64,000 bases of DNA from Acidilobus sp. 7A (GTDB lineage: Archaea; Thermoproteota; Thermoprotei_A; Sulfolobales; Acidilobaceae): the NCBI RefSeq assembly GCF_003431325.1, contig NZ_CP010515.1:1364001-1428000 (forward strand). The letters are read 5' to 3'. The notes under the pieces are model-generated. The model did not search any database, was not told where the DNA came from, and was given only the letters and a program-made list of their open reading frames with translations. The translations under genes and the position numbers were made by a program. Below, piece by piece: positions 25,911 to 33,727 of this stretch (within the stretch, counting starts at the first letter, position 1; every line of letters begins with the position of its first letter).

Positions 25911-26366
25911 ATGGCTGAGGCAAAGAAAGAGGTAGCAGAGGGTGTCTCCCCAGAGGTTCAGGCCCAGGCGCTGGCGGAGCTCCTGGACGCTGTAGTTAAC
26001 CTTAAGAGGAGCGGCATCCTCGGCATGCTGTCTTACCTCGCGGACAAGGCAGAGGAGTCCTTCCTCGCGGCGGCCACGGACCCAGCGCTTATGAGGCTCC
26101 TGGCCCTGCTTTCCTCAGTCACGTACGGCATCATGAACGTTGACACAAGCGACCTTTCAAACGCCCAGAACAACTTGACGGACCTGACTTCATGTGCAAT
26201 GGAGTCCCTAGGCAAGCTTGATCTAAGCAAGCCTAAGAGCGTCGGCCTGCTAGGCCTTATGAGGTCCCTCAGTGACCCTGACGTCTCACAGGGCCTTGGC
26301 ATACTCTTAGATATAATGAAGCAGCTAGGAGCCTGCGCCAGGAGCAAGGGTGCGTCAAAGGCTTAG
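25911..26366 (+). CDS. DUF1641 protein (module 1)
   Basis: 151-residue helical protein. The pattern DPALMRLLALLSSVTYGI...SVGLLGLMRSLSDPDVSQGLGILLDIMKQLGA is the DUF1641 signature, a short family often encoded beside formate dehydrogenase or SQR-like flavoproteins; no biochemical role is known. ATG at 25911. Two cysteines (SCAMES, GACARSK) are not in a metal motif. It follows module 1's flavoprotein by 13 bases and clearly belongs to the same transcript; a paralogue lies in opposite orientation just downstream. Confidence 0.8.
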   Translation: MAEAKKEVAEGVSPEVQAQALAELLDAVVNLKRSGILGMLSYLADKAEESFLAAATDPALMRLLALLSSVTYGIMNVDTSDLSNAQNNLTDLTSCAMESLGKLDLSKPKSVGLLGLMRSLSDPDVSQGLGILLDIMKQLGACARSKGASKA

Positions 26367-26410
26367 AGCATCTTTATCTTTAAATAATGAATAAAATAAA
26401 ATTTTCTTAT
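26367..26410. terminator. AT-rich bidirectional terminator
   Basis: The 44 bases between convergent DUF1641 genes are almost pure A/T, with T-tracts readable in both directions, so they probably end both transcripts. Confidence 0.5.
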
Positions 26411-26821
26411 TTATTTCTGAGGGCGTGACGCCAAGGACCCGAAGGACCTTGCTATGTTAAGCAGCGCGTTCAGACCTTTCAGGGTTTCCTTGTTGCCCAA
26501 TAGGAGCACCAGGTCGCTGAGGCTGTTTACCTGTGGCGCCGAGGCAAGGGCGGCGGTAGCCTCCTTAAGCGCACCGACGTCAAGGCTGTCTATAATTTCA
26601 ACGAGTGCCTGGAGCTTGTTGAGCGTCTCAGGCCTTGTCATCCTCTCAAGCAGCTGCATTATCTGAGGGAGCCTGTCAATTACTATGAGCGTTTCAGGTG
26701 TTATTAGTAGCTTAGCCACCGCCTTCATCAGCTCCTCGTCAGAGAGCATGTTGTCCAGCATAGATACCATGTCTAGGAGCCGCTCGAGCGCCTCAGCCTG
26801 TCTCTCAGCCTGGGATACCAT
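26411..26821 (-). CDS. DUF1641 protein (module 2)
   Basis: 136-residue helical paralogue of the protein at 25911: DEELMKAVAKLLITPETLIVIDRLPQIMQLL, then NSLSDLVLLLGNKETLKGLNALLNI. The frame runs upstream to 26887, but that overlaps the flavoprotein gene. I place the start at ATG 26821 because GGTGA (26831-26827) lies five bases upstream and only 11 bases separate it from the preceding stop. Encoded with an SQR-like flavoprotein and DsrE. The role of DUF1641 is unknown; the repeated pairing suggests it is a partner or regulatory subunit of the flavoprotein. Confidence 0.78.
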   Translation of the reverse strand: MVSQAERQAEALERLLDMVSMLDNMLSDEELMKAVAKLLITPETLIVIDRLPQIMQLLERMTRPETLNKLQALVEIIDSLDVGALKEATAALASAPQVNSLSDLVLLLGNKETLKGLNALLNIARSFGSLASRPQK

Positions 26822-26831
26822 ACACATCACC

Positions 26832-28049
26832 TCATGGGAACAGCTTCCACAGCCTCTCAGGGGACGTGTTCTCAAAGTAGGCGTCAAATATGGGGTCCCA
26901 GAACTCCGGGTGTTTGAGCACGTCCCAGTAGGTGTCAGCGAAGAACCTTTTCATAATGAAGAACACGCTCTTGGGAGGCAGCTTTACAGAGGGGTGGCCA
27001 AAGTCGCTTATGACGAAGGTTCCCAACTCCATGCCTATCTCGGTGGGGCAGTTAGTCCTGCCCGTGTTCCGAGCGTCAAAGCCAAGGAGCCTCTTCTCAA
27101 CAACCTTTGCCTGCAGGTGGGCGGTCACCCCAGTCCTCGCATTTGACGCTGCGGAGGCGTCGCCTATTGCAAATGCGTCATCGAAGTTGCCAACGCGGTT
27201 GGTAAGCTTGTCAGCCTTTATGAAGCCGTCCTCGTTCTTTATATCCTCGGGCAGGATATTTATTTTGGGCCCCTTGTGGATAGGAACTACTATCGCTGCG
27301 TCAAACGGCAGCTCGCCGCCCTCTAATGAGGTCATCTTTTTGTTGTCCAGGTCAACCGTGTCAACGGTGAAGAAGGTCTCTATGTTTATCCCCCTCTCCT
27401 TTAGCACGGGCTCTATGACCTCGTTGAAGGTCTCGGCAGGGTACGCCCTCGGATATGGGACTGCTATGGTTATCTCTATTTGATCCCTGATGCCCCTGGC
27501 CCTGAAGGCCTCGTCGGCCAACAGCACGCCCTCATATGGTGATGGGGGGCACCTGTGCCCAGGGTCAGCGACGGCCACGACAAGCCTGCCCTTCTTCATA
27601 GAGCTGATTGTGTTGAACGCTCTCCAGGCGTTCTCAGGCGTGGAGTGAAAGTCACCGTAGAGGGAGACCAACTTCTCGTTCCCCTTGACCGCTGCGTGGT
27701 CTATTGAGAGGCCAGGCGCTATGGCCACTATATCATAGCTAAAAGTCTTTCCTGAGCTCGTGGTAACGGTCCTGTTGTTCAGGTCTACAGAGGTTACGCT
27801 ATCTATTATCAGCTTCACATCTTTCTTAACTAGGTCCGCAAGCTCCCTCTTAAGCTGCGAGTCGTCGCCCCTGAAGGCTATCTGAAGCAGTTGCGGCAGG
27901 TAGTAGTGGTATGGCGTGTCATTAATTAAGGTCACTGAGAACTCCTCCCTTCTGGCCAGCGAGTTAGCAAGTATAAGGCCACCGGCCCCTCCGCCAACGA
28001 TAACAACGTTCTGCTTCTTCTCTGAGGTCATGCGCACAACCACCGTCAT
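26832..28049 (-). CDS. FAD-dependent sulfide:quinone oxidoreductase-like protein (module 2)
   Basis: 405-residue flavoprotein. FAD fold VVIVGGGAGGLILANSL; candidate redox cysteines in DPGHRCPPSPYEGVLLA (about 160) and GRTNCPTEIGMELG (about 341), the spacing expected of SQR-type enzymes; C-terminal second FAD segment FAIGDASAASNARTGVTAHLQ. A C-terminal membrane-associating helix (SVFFIMKRFFADTYW) is plausible. The ATG at 28049 overlaps the DsrE stop (ATGA); an internal ATG at 28031, behind GGTGG, is an alternative. Closer to a true SQR than the module 1 paralogue. Electrons probably pass to quinone at the membrane. Confidence 0.78.
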   Translation of the reverse strand: MTVVVRMTSEKKQNVVIVGGGAGGLILANSLARREEFSVTLINDTPYHYYLPQLLQIAFRGDDSQLKRELADLVKKDVKLIIDSVTSVDLNNRTVTTSSGKTFSYDIVAIAPGLSIDHAAVKGNEKLVSLYGDFHSTPENAWRAFNTISSMKKGRLVVAVADPGHRCPPSPYEGVLLADEAFRARGIRDQIEITIAVPYPRAYPAETFNEVIEPVLKERGINIETFFTVDTVDLDNKKMTSLEGGELPFDAAIVVPIHKGPKINILPEDIKNEDGFIKADKLTNRVGNFDDAFAIGDASAASNARTGVTAHLQAKVVEKRLLGFDARNTGRTNCPTEIGMELGTFVISDFGHPSVKLPPKSVFFIMKRFFADTYWDVLKHPEFWDPIFDAYFENTSPERLWKLFP

Positions 28050-28450
28050 ATGAAGAGCATCTGGCCTCCTTCGGCCTCCTGGAGGAACGTGGCCACGCCA
28101 ACCACGTCATCTACTAGGCTAGGGTCGAAGTCCTCCTTCTTCAGCCCCATTACGCTTGCCATCATGCTGCATGCGTATACCTTGGCGCCCATGCTCTTGG
28201 CCTCCTTAAGCATGTCAACCCAGCTCGGCACCCTGTTAGCCTGCATGCCCTTGGCAAGCGCTGGCACCATGGACTCGAACTCCTTAGGCCACGTGGGCTG
28301 CGCAGACTTCTTGAGGAACCTTAGCAGTGCCCACCCGGTCACAAATATTTGAACCTCATAGCCTAGGGCTGCGGCCCCCTGAGCTATGACGCCCACGGGT
28401 ATTAACTTGTCCTCCGTTCCAGAATAAACAATTATGGAGAGCTTGCTCAA
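28046..28450 (-). CDS. DsrE-family sulfur relay protein
   Basis: 134-residue DsrE/DsrF-like protein: SIIVYSGTEDKLIPVGVIAQGAAALGYEVQIFVTGWAL, then AKSMGAKVYACSMMASVMGL, with a Cys at the family's sulfur-carrying position (YACSMM, about 100). Trafficking or transfer of sulfane sulfur is the family role. The frame is open to 28516, but I start at TTG 28450 because GAGGTGA lies five bases before it and the protein then begins at the fold. First gene of the minus-strand module, overlapping the flavoprotein start by four bases, so translation is coupled. Supports a sulfur-oxidation function for this module. Confidence 0.8.
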   Translation of the reverse strand: MSKLSIIVYSGTEDKLIPVGVIAQGAAALGYEVQIFVTGWALLRFLKKSAQPTWPKEFESMVPALAKGMQANRVPSWVDMLKEAKSMGAKVYACSMMASVMGLKKEDFDPSLVDDVVGVATFLQEAEGGQMLFI

Positions 28451-28686
28451 ACCGCTCACCTCTCCTCTTTTTAGAGAAAGTGACTCTGAGGTAAATAAGG
28501 TTATATTGGAGAGCAAATCTATACATAGGAAAGGGAAACGCGGCTGGGCGCTCGCTTCAAGGGACGCCCAGGATAACGGTAAGAGTGGTATGAGAGACCC
28601 ACTGTGATAAACTCCATTACAGTACTATTCAGTACTATTAGGGCGTTCGCGGCACGCATAGCTATAAACATTAGGAACAGCTTGCA

Positions 28687-28726
28687 GCCGGCCTCCTCCC
28701 GCCCTGAGGGGCGAGGCCTGCTTTTC
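28687..28726 (-). repeat. Solo GC-rich palindrome (copy 1 of 5)
   Basis: Read on the minus strand: GCCTCGCCCCTCAGGGCGGGAGGAGG with a short A-rich flank. The stem is GCCTCGCCC with GGGCGGGAGG. The same element occurs at 42294, 45594, 46691 and 48910. This copy lies in the 366-base gap upstream of the PF09821-like gene, where I see no other gene. Confidence 0.7.
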
Positions 28727-28816
28727 ATTCTGCCACCCGTAGCTGTGCTCGGGGTTCAGTACGAACGACAAAGCTATAAGCTACATTTAACATTAACCTA
28801 AACCTGTGCAAGGGGC

Positions 28817-29263
28817 GTGAACGAGGTTTTGAAGACTCTGCCGCCGGTGACCTTAGACCAGGTATTGGGGCTCGTCAGATACGTGGCGGCCTACGGTGGG
28901 GTTGTGGACTCCTCGAGGCTGGATGATCTACTAGATATAAACATGGACCTCCTGCCCCACGTTGTTGATGCTGCTGTGAGCCTACGGCTCCTCAGGACAG
29001 AGGGCGGGAATCTCATCATAACGCCTGAGGGCAGGAAGGCCATAGAGCTGAGCGGGAGGGACCTTAGGGCGTTAATAAAGTCCCTAAGCGATGACGTAAG
29101 ACCTTTTAAGGATATCTTCGAGGCTATAGGTGATTCTGACGCAATTAGCGGGCAACTGTTAAGGAACATACTCAGGCGGGCAGGCTACGTAAACATCGAA
29201 GATGCAGTTATGATCTTCACCGAGTGGCTGGCCTACATGGGGATAACGGTCCTTGAGGAGTAA
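28817..29263 (+). CDS. AAA-associated domain protein (PF09821-like)
   Basis: 148 residues resembling the C-terminal domain found after nitrate/taurate-type ABC ATPases (AAA_assoc_C), here alone: LDQVLGLVRYVAAYGGVVDSSRLDDLL, then ITPEGRKAIELSGRDLRALI, and a C-terminal ILRRAGYVNIEDAVMIFTEWLAYMGI. Mostly helical, winged-helix-like at the start. No P-loop is present, so it is not an ATPase. GTG at 28817. The gene precedes repeat copy B and tRNA-Lys and has no ABC transporter nearby. Role unknown; a ligand- or metal-responsive regulator is a guess. Confidence 0.6.
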   Translation: MNEVLKTLPPVTLDQVLGLVRYVAAYGGVVDSSRLDDLLDINMDLLPHVVDAAVSLRLLRTEGGNLIITPEGRKAIELSGRDLRALIKSLSDDVRPFKDIFEAIGDSDAISGQLLRNILRRAGYVNIEDAVMIFTEWLAYMGITVLEE

Positions 29264-29265
29264 GG

Positions 29266-29498
29266 CTTTGAGTAGGGGTTCAGCTCCTACATGAGTTCAC
29301 TGTTTTACGGTCAGAGCCTCATCCTTATTCCCTCGCACCCCGCTCGGGCCTGGGGCGCTCAGGGTTACCTGGGGCCCCACGCCCTGAGTAGCCTCGGGGA
29401 GAGCCTGGCGGCTCTTCACCCCTCAAGGGGACCCCGCCGATGAGCATGTATAATGAACATTAAAGACCTATGTGAAGCGCGAAGCAGCTGCGGAAGGC
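29266..29498 (-). repeat. GC-rich ~235 bp element, copy B (inverted relative to copy A)
   Basis: Reverse complement of this interval aligns with 5370-5612 from the shared GCCTTCCGCAGCT through the shared GTAGGAGCTGAACCC tail. It retains the TATA-like TCTTTAA, the GGGG(TGA)AGAGCC hairpin with loop GCCA in place of GCTA, and the CTCAGGG/CCCTGAG stem, but lacks the 10-base insertion of copy A. It begins just after the PF09821-like gene's stop, pointing toward that gene, with no minus-strand gene close enough to be served as a leader. That favours an independent RNA or a mobile element over an mRNA leader. Confidence 0.75.
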
Positions 29499-29616
29499 GG
29501 TTTGGGATATCGACTTTACAGCGGCGCTTAACAGCAGGTTTCGAAGATACCGCACACGGCATGTATTATTGTCCTGGACCATGCCATTGATAACGTCACT
29601 TAAGGGAAGGCGTTTA

Positions 29617-29628
29617 GTTTTTAAAAGG
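29617..29628 (+). promoter_or_regulatory. TATA box of tRNA-Lys
   Basis: GTTTTTAAAAGG is centred about 28 bases before the tRNA 5' end. Confidence 0.65.
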
Positions 29629-29650
29629 CCTCGTCTAAAATAAAAGCAGC

Positions 29651-29759
<109 letters not shown>

Positions 29760-29917
29760 ACATTAGTTGGCTTCAAGTTCGTCACGTTATTAAGCTGGGC
29801 TATGTAATAGACTAAGTTACGGTTCAGGCAGCTCTTTACGCTTCGATTTGATCAATAGATCAGTTAACTAGAAAACCTCAGGGCACAACCGGACCCTGAG
29901 GAGGGCTGGCCGGTAGT

Positions 29918-30172
29918 TTGCCTGCACTTAGGCAAGTGGATGAGAGGATACTAAACCACAAGCTGGTCCCTAAGCACAGGATACTTAGCATAGAGGAGGC
30001 GGTCGAGGTCCTTAATAGGCTTGGAGTTAAACCATGGCAACTGCCGAGGATAAGCGCCAACGACCCCGTCATAAAGCTGTTGGGTGGTAAGCCAGGGGAC
30101 ATTGTTGAGATAGAGCGCGACTCACCCACGGCTGGGAAGCACGTAGCCTATAGGGTGGTAGTTTCTTATTGA
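29918..30172 (+). CDS. rpoH: RNA polymerase subunit H
   Basis: 84-residue archaeal RpoH (eukaryotic Rpb5 C-terminal domain): LNHKLVPKHRILSIEEAVEVL, LGVKPWQLPRISANDPVIKLL and GDIVEIERDSPTAGKHVAYR are near-invariant. It sits at the downstream jaw of polymerase. TTG start at 29918. First of the rpoH-rpoB-rpoA1-rpoA2-rpl30e-nusA order common in Archaea; rpoB begins 13 bases after its stop. Confidence 0.96.
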   Translation: MPALRQVDERILNHKLVPKHRILSIEEAVEVLNRLGVKPWQLPRISANDPVIKLLGGKPGDIVEIERDSPTAGKHVAYRVVVSY

Positions 30173-30185
30173 GGCGGTGACGCTT

Positions 30186-33100
30186 ATGTCGACGGACTGG
30201 AGGCTCACAAAGGACGACCTATGGATCGTCTTCAGGCAGTTCATACGTGAGACGGGCCTGGCGAGGCAGCACCTAGATTCGTATAACGCCTTTGTCACAG
30301 AGCGCATACAGGATATAGTTGACTCCTTTAAGGAGATAAGGCCCCTCTACAAGCAGGTTGGGGGCAAAAAGAAGGGAGTCGTCGCTGAGGAGGGGCCAGA
30401 CATTAAGGTAGTCCTAGGGAAGGTTCGTGTAGGCGAGCCCCAGGTTAAGGAGGCCGACGGTAACCTGAGGCGCCGCGACGTGACCCCGCTGGAGGCTAGG
30501 CTGAGGAACTTCACCTACTCAGCCCCACTGTACCTCGAGATGACGCTTGTTGAGAACGGCAACGAGGTGGACACCGAGGAGGTTAAGATTGGCGACTTCC
30601 CGATAATGGTGAAGTCCGTAGTTGACCCCCTCTCGAAGGCAAGCCTCAAGGAGCTCATGGAGGCTGGCGAGGACCCCTACGACCCAGGGGGCTACTTCAT
30701 AATAAACGGCAGTGAGAGGGTGATAGTGGCTCAGGAGGACCTCGCAGTTAACAGGATTATAGTCGGCGTCTCGACAGCCAACACGGCTAAGATAACACAC
30801 AGTGCCAAGACAGTCTCAACGGTCCTGGGCCTGAGGAGGCAGGTGATAGTTGACAGGATGAATGACGGCTCCCTTGAGGTCAGCATGAGCAGGCTAAACT
30901 ACAGGATACCGTTCATAGTTATGATGAAGGCTCTGGGCCTCGAGAAGGACGCCGAGATAGCGGCCGCTGTGTCGCCAGACCCTGACGTGCAGAGGGAGCT
31001 CCTGCCGAGCTTTGAGAAGGTGAGCGCCGCCATAAGGACCAAGGAGGATGCCCTTGAGTTCCTAGGCAACAGGATAGCGCCAGGGCAGCCCAAGGAGATA
31101 AGGATCCAGCGCGCCGAGGAGTTCATAGACACGCAGTTCCTGCCGCACATAGGTCTTACGCCTGCCGACAGGCTAGCAAAGGCCTACTTCCTAGGCGAGA
31201 TGGCCAACAGGGTGCTCCAGCTCTACCTTGGCAAGAGGGGCGAGGACGACAAAGATCACCTAGCTAACAAGCGCCTTAGGCTTGCAGGCGACCTAATAGC
31301 AGAGATATTCAGGGACGCCTTCCAGCAGCTAGCCCTACTCATATCAAGCGAGCTTGAGGAGTACATAAGCCAGCACAGGAAGGTCAGAGACGTTAAGAGC
31401 CTCGTGAGGCCCGATATAGTAACTGAGAGGATCAGGGCCGCCCTGGCCACGGGCAACTGGACTGGAAACAGGACAGGCGTGAGCCAGGCCCTGGACAGGA
31501 CCAACTGGATGAGCCTCCTCAGCCACCTGAGGAGGGTCATATCGCCGCTCAGCAGGGGCGAGTCAAACTTTGAGGCCAGGGACCTGCACGGCACCCACTG
31601 GGGAAGGCTCTGCCCGTTCGAGACCCCTGAGGGCGTTAACTGCGGTCTGGTAAAGAACCTCGCAATGACGGCCTACATCTCAGTTGGAGTTAACGAGCAG
31701 CACATAAGGAACCTACTCACGAACATGGGCGTCATATCGCTGGAGGAGGCCATAAAGGAGATCGCTAGCGGCGAGCCGGAGGCATCAGCGAAGTACGTTA
31801 ACATGGCCAAGGTGTTCCTGAACGGCAAGCCCATAGGGTACGTGCAGGATGGGGCTGAGCTTAGGCAGAGGCTAATATCGCTGAGGAGGAGGGGCGAGAT
31901 AAGCTATGAGGTGAGCGTGGCTTACTTAGAGAATGGCAACGTTAAGGAAGTTTACGTAAACACTGATGAAGGAAGGCTTATGAGGCCTGTCATAGTAGTT
32001 GAGGATGGCAAGCCCAAGCTGACAAAGGAGATCGTGGAGAAGGTGAAGCGCGGTGAGACGTCGTTCTGGGACCTAGTCAGGAACGGAGTGGTGGAGTTCC
32101 TGGACCCAGACGAGGAGGAGAACGCTTATGTGGCTGAGTACCCTGATGAGATTACACCTGAGCACACGCACCTGGAGCTCTGGACGCCTGGCATATTCAG
32201 CGTCGTGACCTCTATAGCGTCGTTCCTAGAGCACAACCAGAGCCCGAGGAACACGTACCAAGCAGCTATGGCGAAGCAGGCCCTCGGCCTTTATGCGCTG
32301 AACTACCAGTACCGCATGGACAGTCACGCCTACCTGCTACACTACCCCCAGAAGCCCATAGTGCAGACTAGGTCGCTTGAGGAGATCGGTTACAATGAGA
32401 GGCCCTCCGGGCAGAACTTCGTGGTGGCCATAATGCCCTTCATGGGGTACAACATGGAGGACGCCATTATAATGAACAAGACAAGCGTTGACTACGGGCT
32501 CGGGAGGACCCACTTCTTCAGGGTTTATGCAGTGACCGAGAACTCCTACGCAGGTGGCCTCAAGGATACCATAACTGTGCCGTCGCCAAAACTTTACGAC
32601 CACAAGGGCGACCAGTACTACACTAAGCTTGGGCCCGACGGCATAGTCGAGCCTGAGGTGGAGGTTGACGGTGGCGATGTGCTAGTTGGCAGGGAGAGCC
32701 CGCCGAGGTTCTTGGGCGAGGAGCGCGTTATGACAATCGGGGCTCTAACGAAGAGGGACACAAGCGTGCAGCTCAGGTACGGGGAGCACGGCGTAGTTGA
32801 CACTGTGTTGATAACTCAGACCACGGACAGGAACCTCCTAGTTAAGGTTAAGGTCAGGGACCTCAGGATACCGGAGCTCGGCGACAAGTTCGCCAGCAGG
32901 CACGGCCAGAAGGGTGTGGTTGGCATGATGTTCCCTAGGTACGACATGCCATACACAGAGGAGGGCATAGTGCCCGACATAATAGTCAACCCCCACGGAA
33001 TACCTTCACGTATGACCGTGGGTCAGCTGCTTGAGCTCATAACGGGCAAGGCGGCCTCGCTCGAGGCTAAGTACGTTGACGGCACGCCGTTCTTTAAGGA

Positions 33101-33716
33101 CGACATAGGCCCCTATAAGGTAACACTCATAAAGCACGGCTACAGCCCTGACGGCGCTGAGGTCATGTATGACGGCCGCACAGGCCAGCTGATGGAGTCA
33201 CCAGTAACTATAGGCATAGTGTTCTACCAGAGGCTCTACCACATGGTCGCGGACAAGATGCACGCAAGGGCTACTGGCAAAGTGCAGCTGCTCACCAGGC
33301 AGCCCACCGAGGGCAAGGCAAGGCAGGGAGGCCTCAGGTTTGGGGAGATGGAGAGGGACTGCCTCGTTGGACACGGCGCTACGATGCTGCTCAGGGACAG
33401 GATGCTTGAGGGCAGCGACGCCCATACTATGTACGTCTGCACGTTGTGCGGCCACATAGCGTGGTATAACAGCAAGAAGAACACCTATGAGTGCCCAATA
33501 CATGGCGAGAACGGCAATATAAGGCCTATCAAGGTACCTTATGCCTTCAAGCTCTTCCTGCAGGAGATAATTAGCATGGGGATAAAGCCTAAGATAGAGG
33601 TTTCAGATAAAATATCCCTGCTCGATAGGGTGTCAAAGGACAGCCTGTCAAAGCTGAGCAACAATGAGGGGAAGCAGGGAGGCAACGGCTCTAATGGCTC
33701 AGGTAGCGCTTCGTGA
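30186..33716 (+). CDS. rpoB: RNA polymerase subunit B (fused B'+B'')
   Basis: Second-largest polymerase subunit, 1176 residues, a single unsplit chain as usual in Crenarchaeota. Landmarks: GYFIINGSERVIVAQE near 165, the fork and hybrid-binding region GTHWGRLCPFETPEGVNCGLVKNL, the MGYNMEDAIIMNK segment, GDKFASRHGQKG with catalytic lysines, and the C-terminal zinc ligands CTLCGHIAWYNSKKNTYECP. The frame also opens at GTG 30177, but GGTGA spans 30176-30180, so that GTG is the ribosome-binding site and ATG 30186 is the start. Ends in a Gly/Asn/Ser-rich tail. Confidence 0.97.
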   Translation: MSTDWRLTKDDLWIVFRQFIRETGLARQHLDSYNAFVTERIQDIVDSFKEIRPLYKQVGGKKKGVVAEEGPDIKVVLGKVRVGEPQVKEADGNLRRRDVTPLEARLRNFTYSAPLYLEMTLVENGNEVDTEEVKIGDFPIMVKSVVDPLSKASLKELMEAGEDPYDPGGYFIINGSERVIVAQEDLAVNRIIVGVSTANTAKITHSAKTVSTVLGLRRQVIVDRMNDGSLEVSMSRLNYRIPFIVMMKALGLEKDAEIAAAVSPDPDVQRELLPSFEKVSAAIRTKEDALEFLGNRIAPGQPKEIRIQRAEEFIDTQFLPHIGLTPADRLAKAYFLGEMANRVLQLYLGKRGEDDKDHLANKRLRLAGDLIAEIFRDAFQQLALLISSELEEYISQHRKVRDVKSLVRPDIVTERIRAALATGNWTGNRTGVSQALDRTNWMSLLSHLRRVISPLSRGESNFEARDLHGTHWGRLCPFETPEGVNCGLVKNLAMTAYISVGVNEQHIRNLLTNMGVISLEEAIKEIASGEPEASAKYVNMAKVFLNGKPIGYVQDGAELRQRLISLRRRGEISYEVSVAYLENGNVKEVYVNTDEGRLMRPVIVVEDGKPKLTKEIVEKVKRGETSFWDLVRNGVVEFLDPDEEENAYVAEYPDEITPEHTHLELWTPGIFSVVTSIASFLEHNQSPRNTYQAAMAKQALGLYALNYQYRMDSHAYLLHYPQKPIVQTRSLEEIGYNERPSGQNFVVAIMPFMGYNMEDAIIMNKTSVDYGLGRTHFFRVYAVTENSYAGGLKDTITVPSPKLYDHKGDQYYTKLGPDGIVEPEVEVDGGDVLVGRESPPRFLGEERVMTIGALTKRDTSVQLRYGEHGVVDTVLITQTTDRNLLVKVKVRDLRIPELGDKFASRHGQKGVVGMMFPRYDMPYTEEGIVPDIIVNPHGIPSRMTVGQLLELITGKAASLEAKYVDGTPFFKDDIGPYKVTLIKHGYSPDGAEVMYDGRTGQLMESPVTIGIVFYQRLYHMVADKMHARATGKVQLLTRQPTEGKARQGGLRFGEMERDCLVGHGATMLLRDRMLEGSDAHTMYVCTLCGHIAWYNSKKNTYECPIHGENGNIRPIKVPYAFKLFLQEIISMGIKPKIEVSDKISLLDRVSKDSLSKLSNNEGKQGGNGSNGSGSAS

Positions 33717-33727
33717 GGTGAGGGAGC

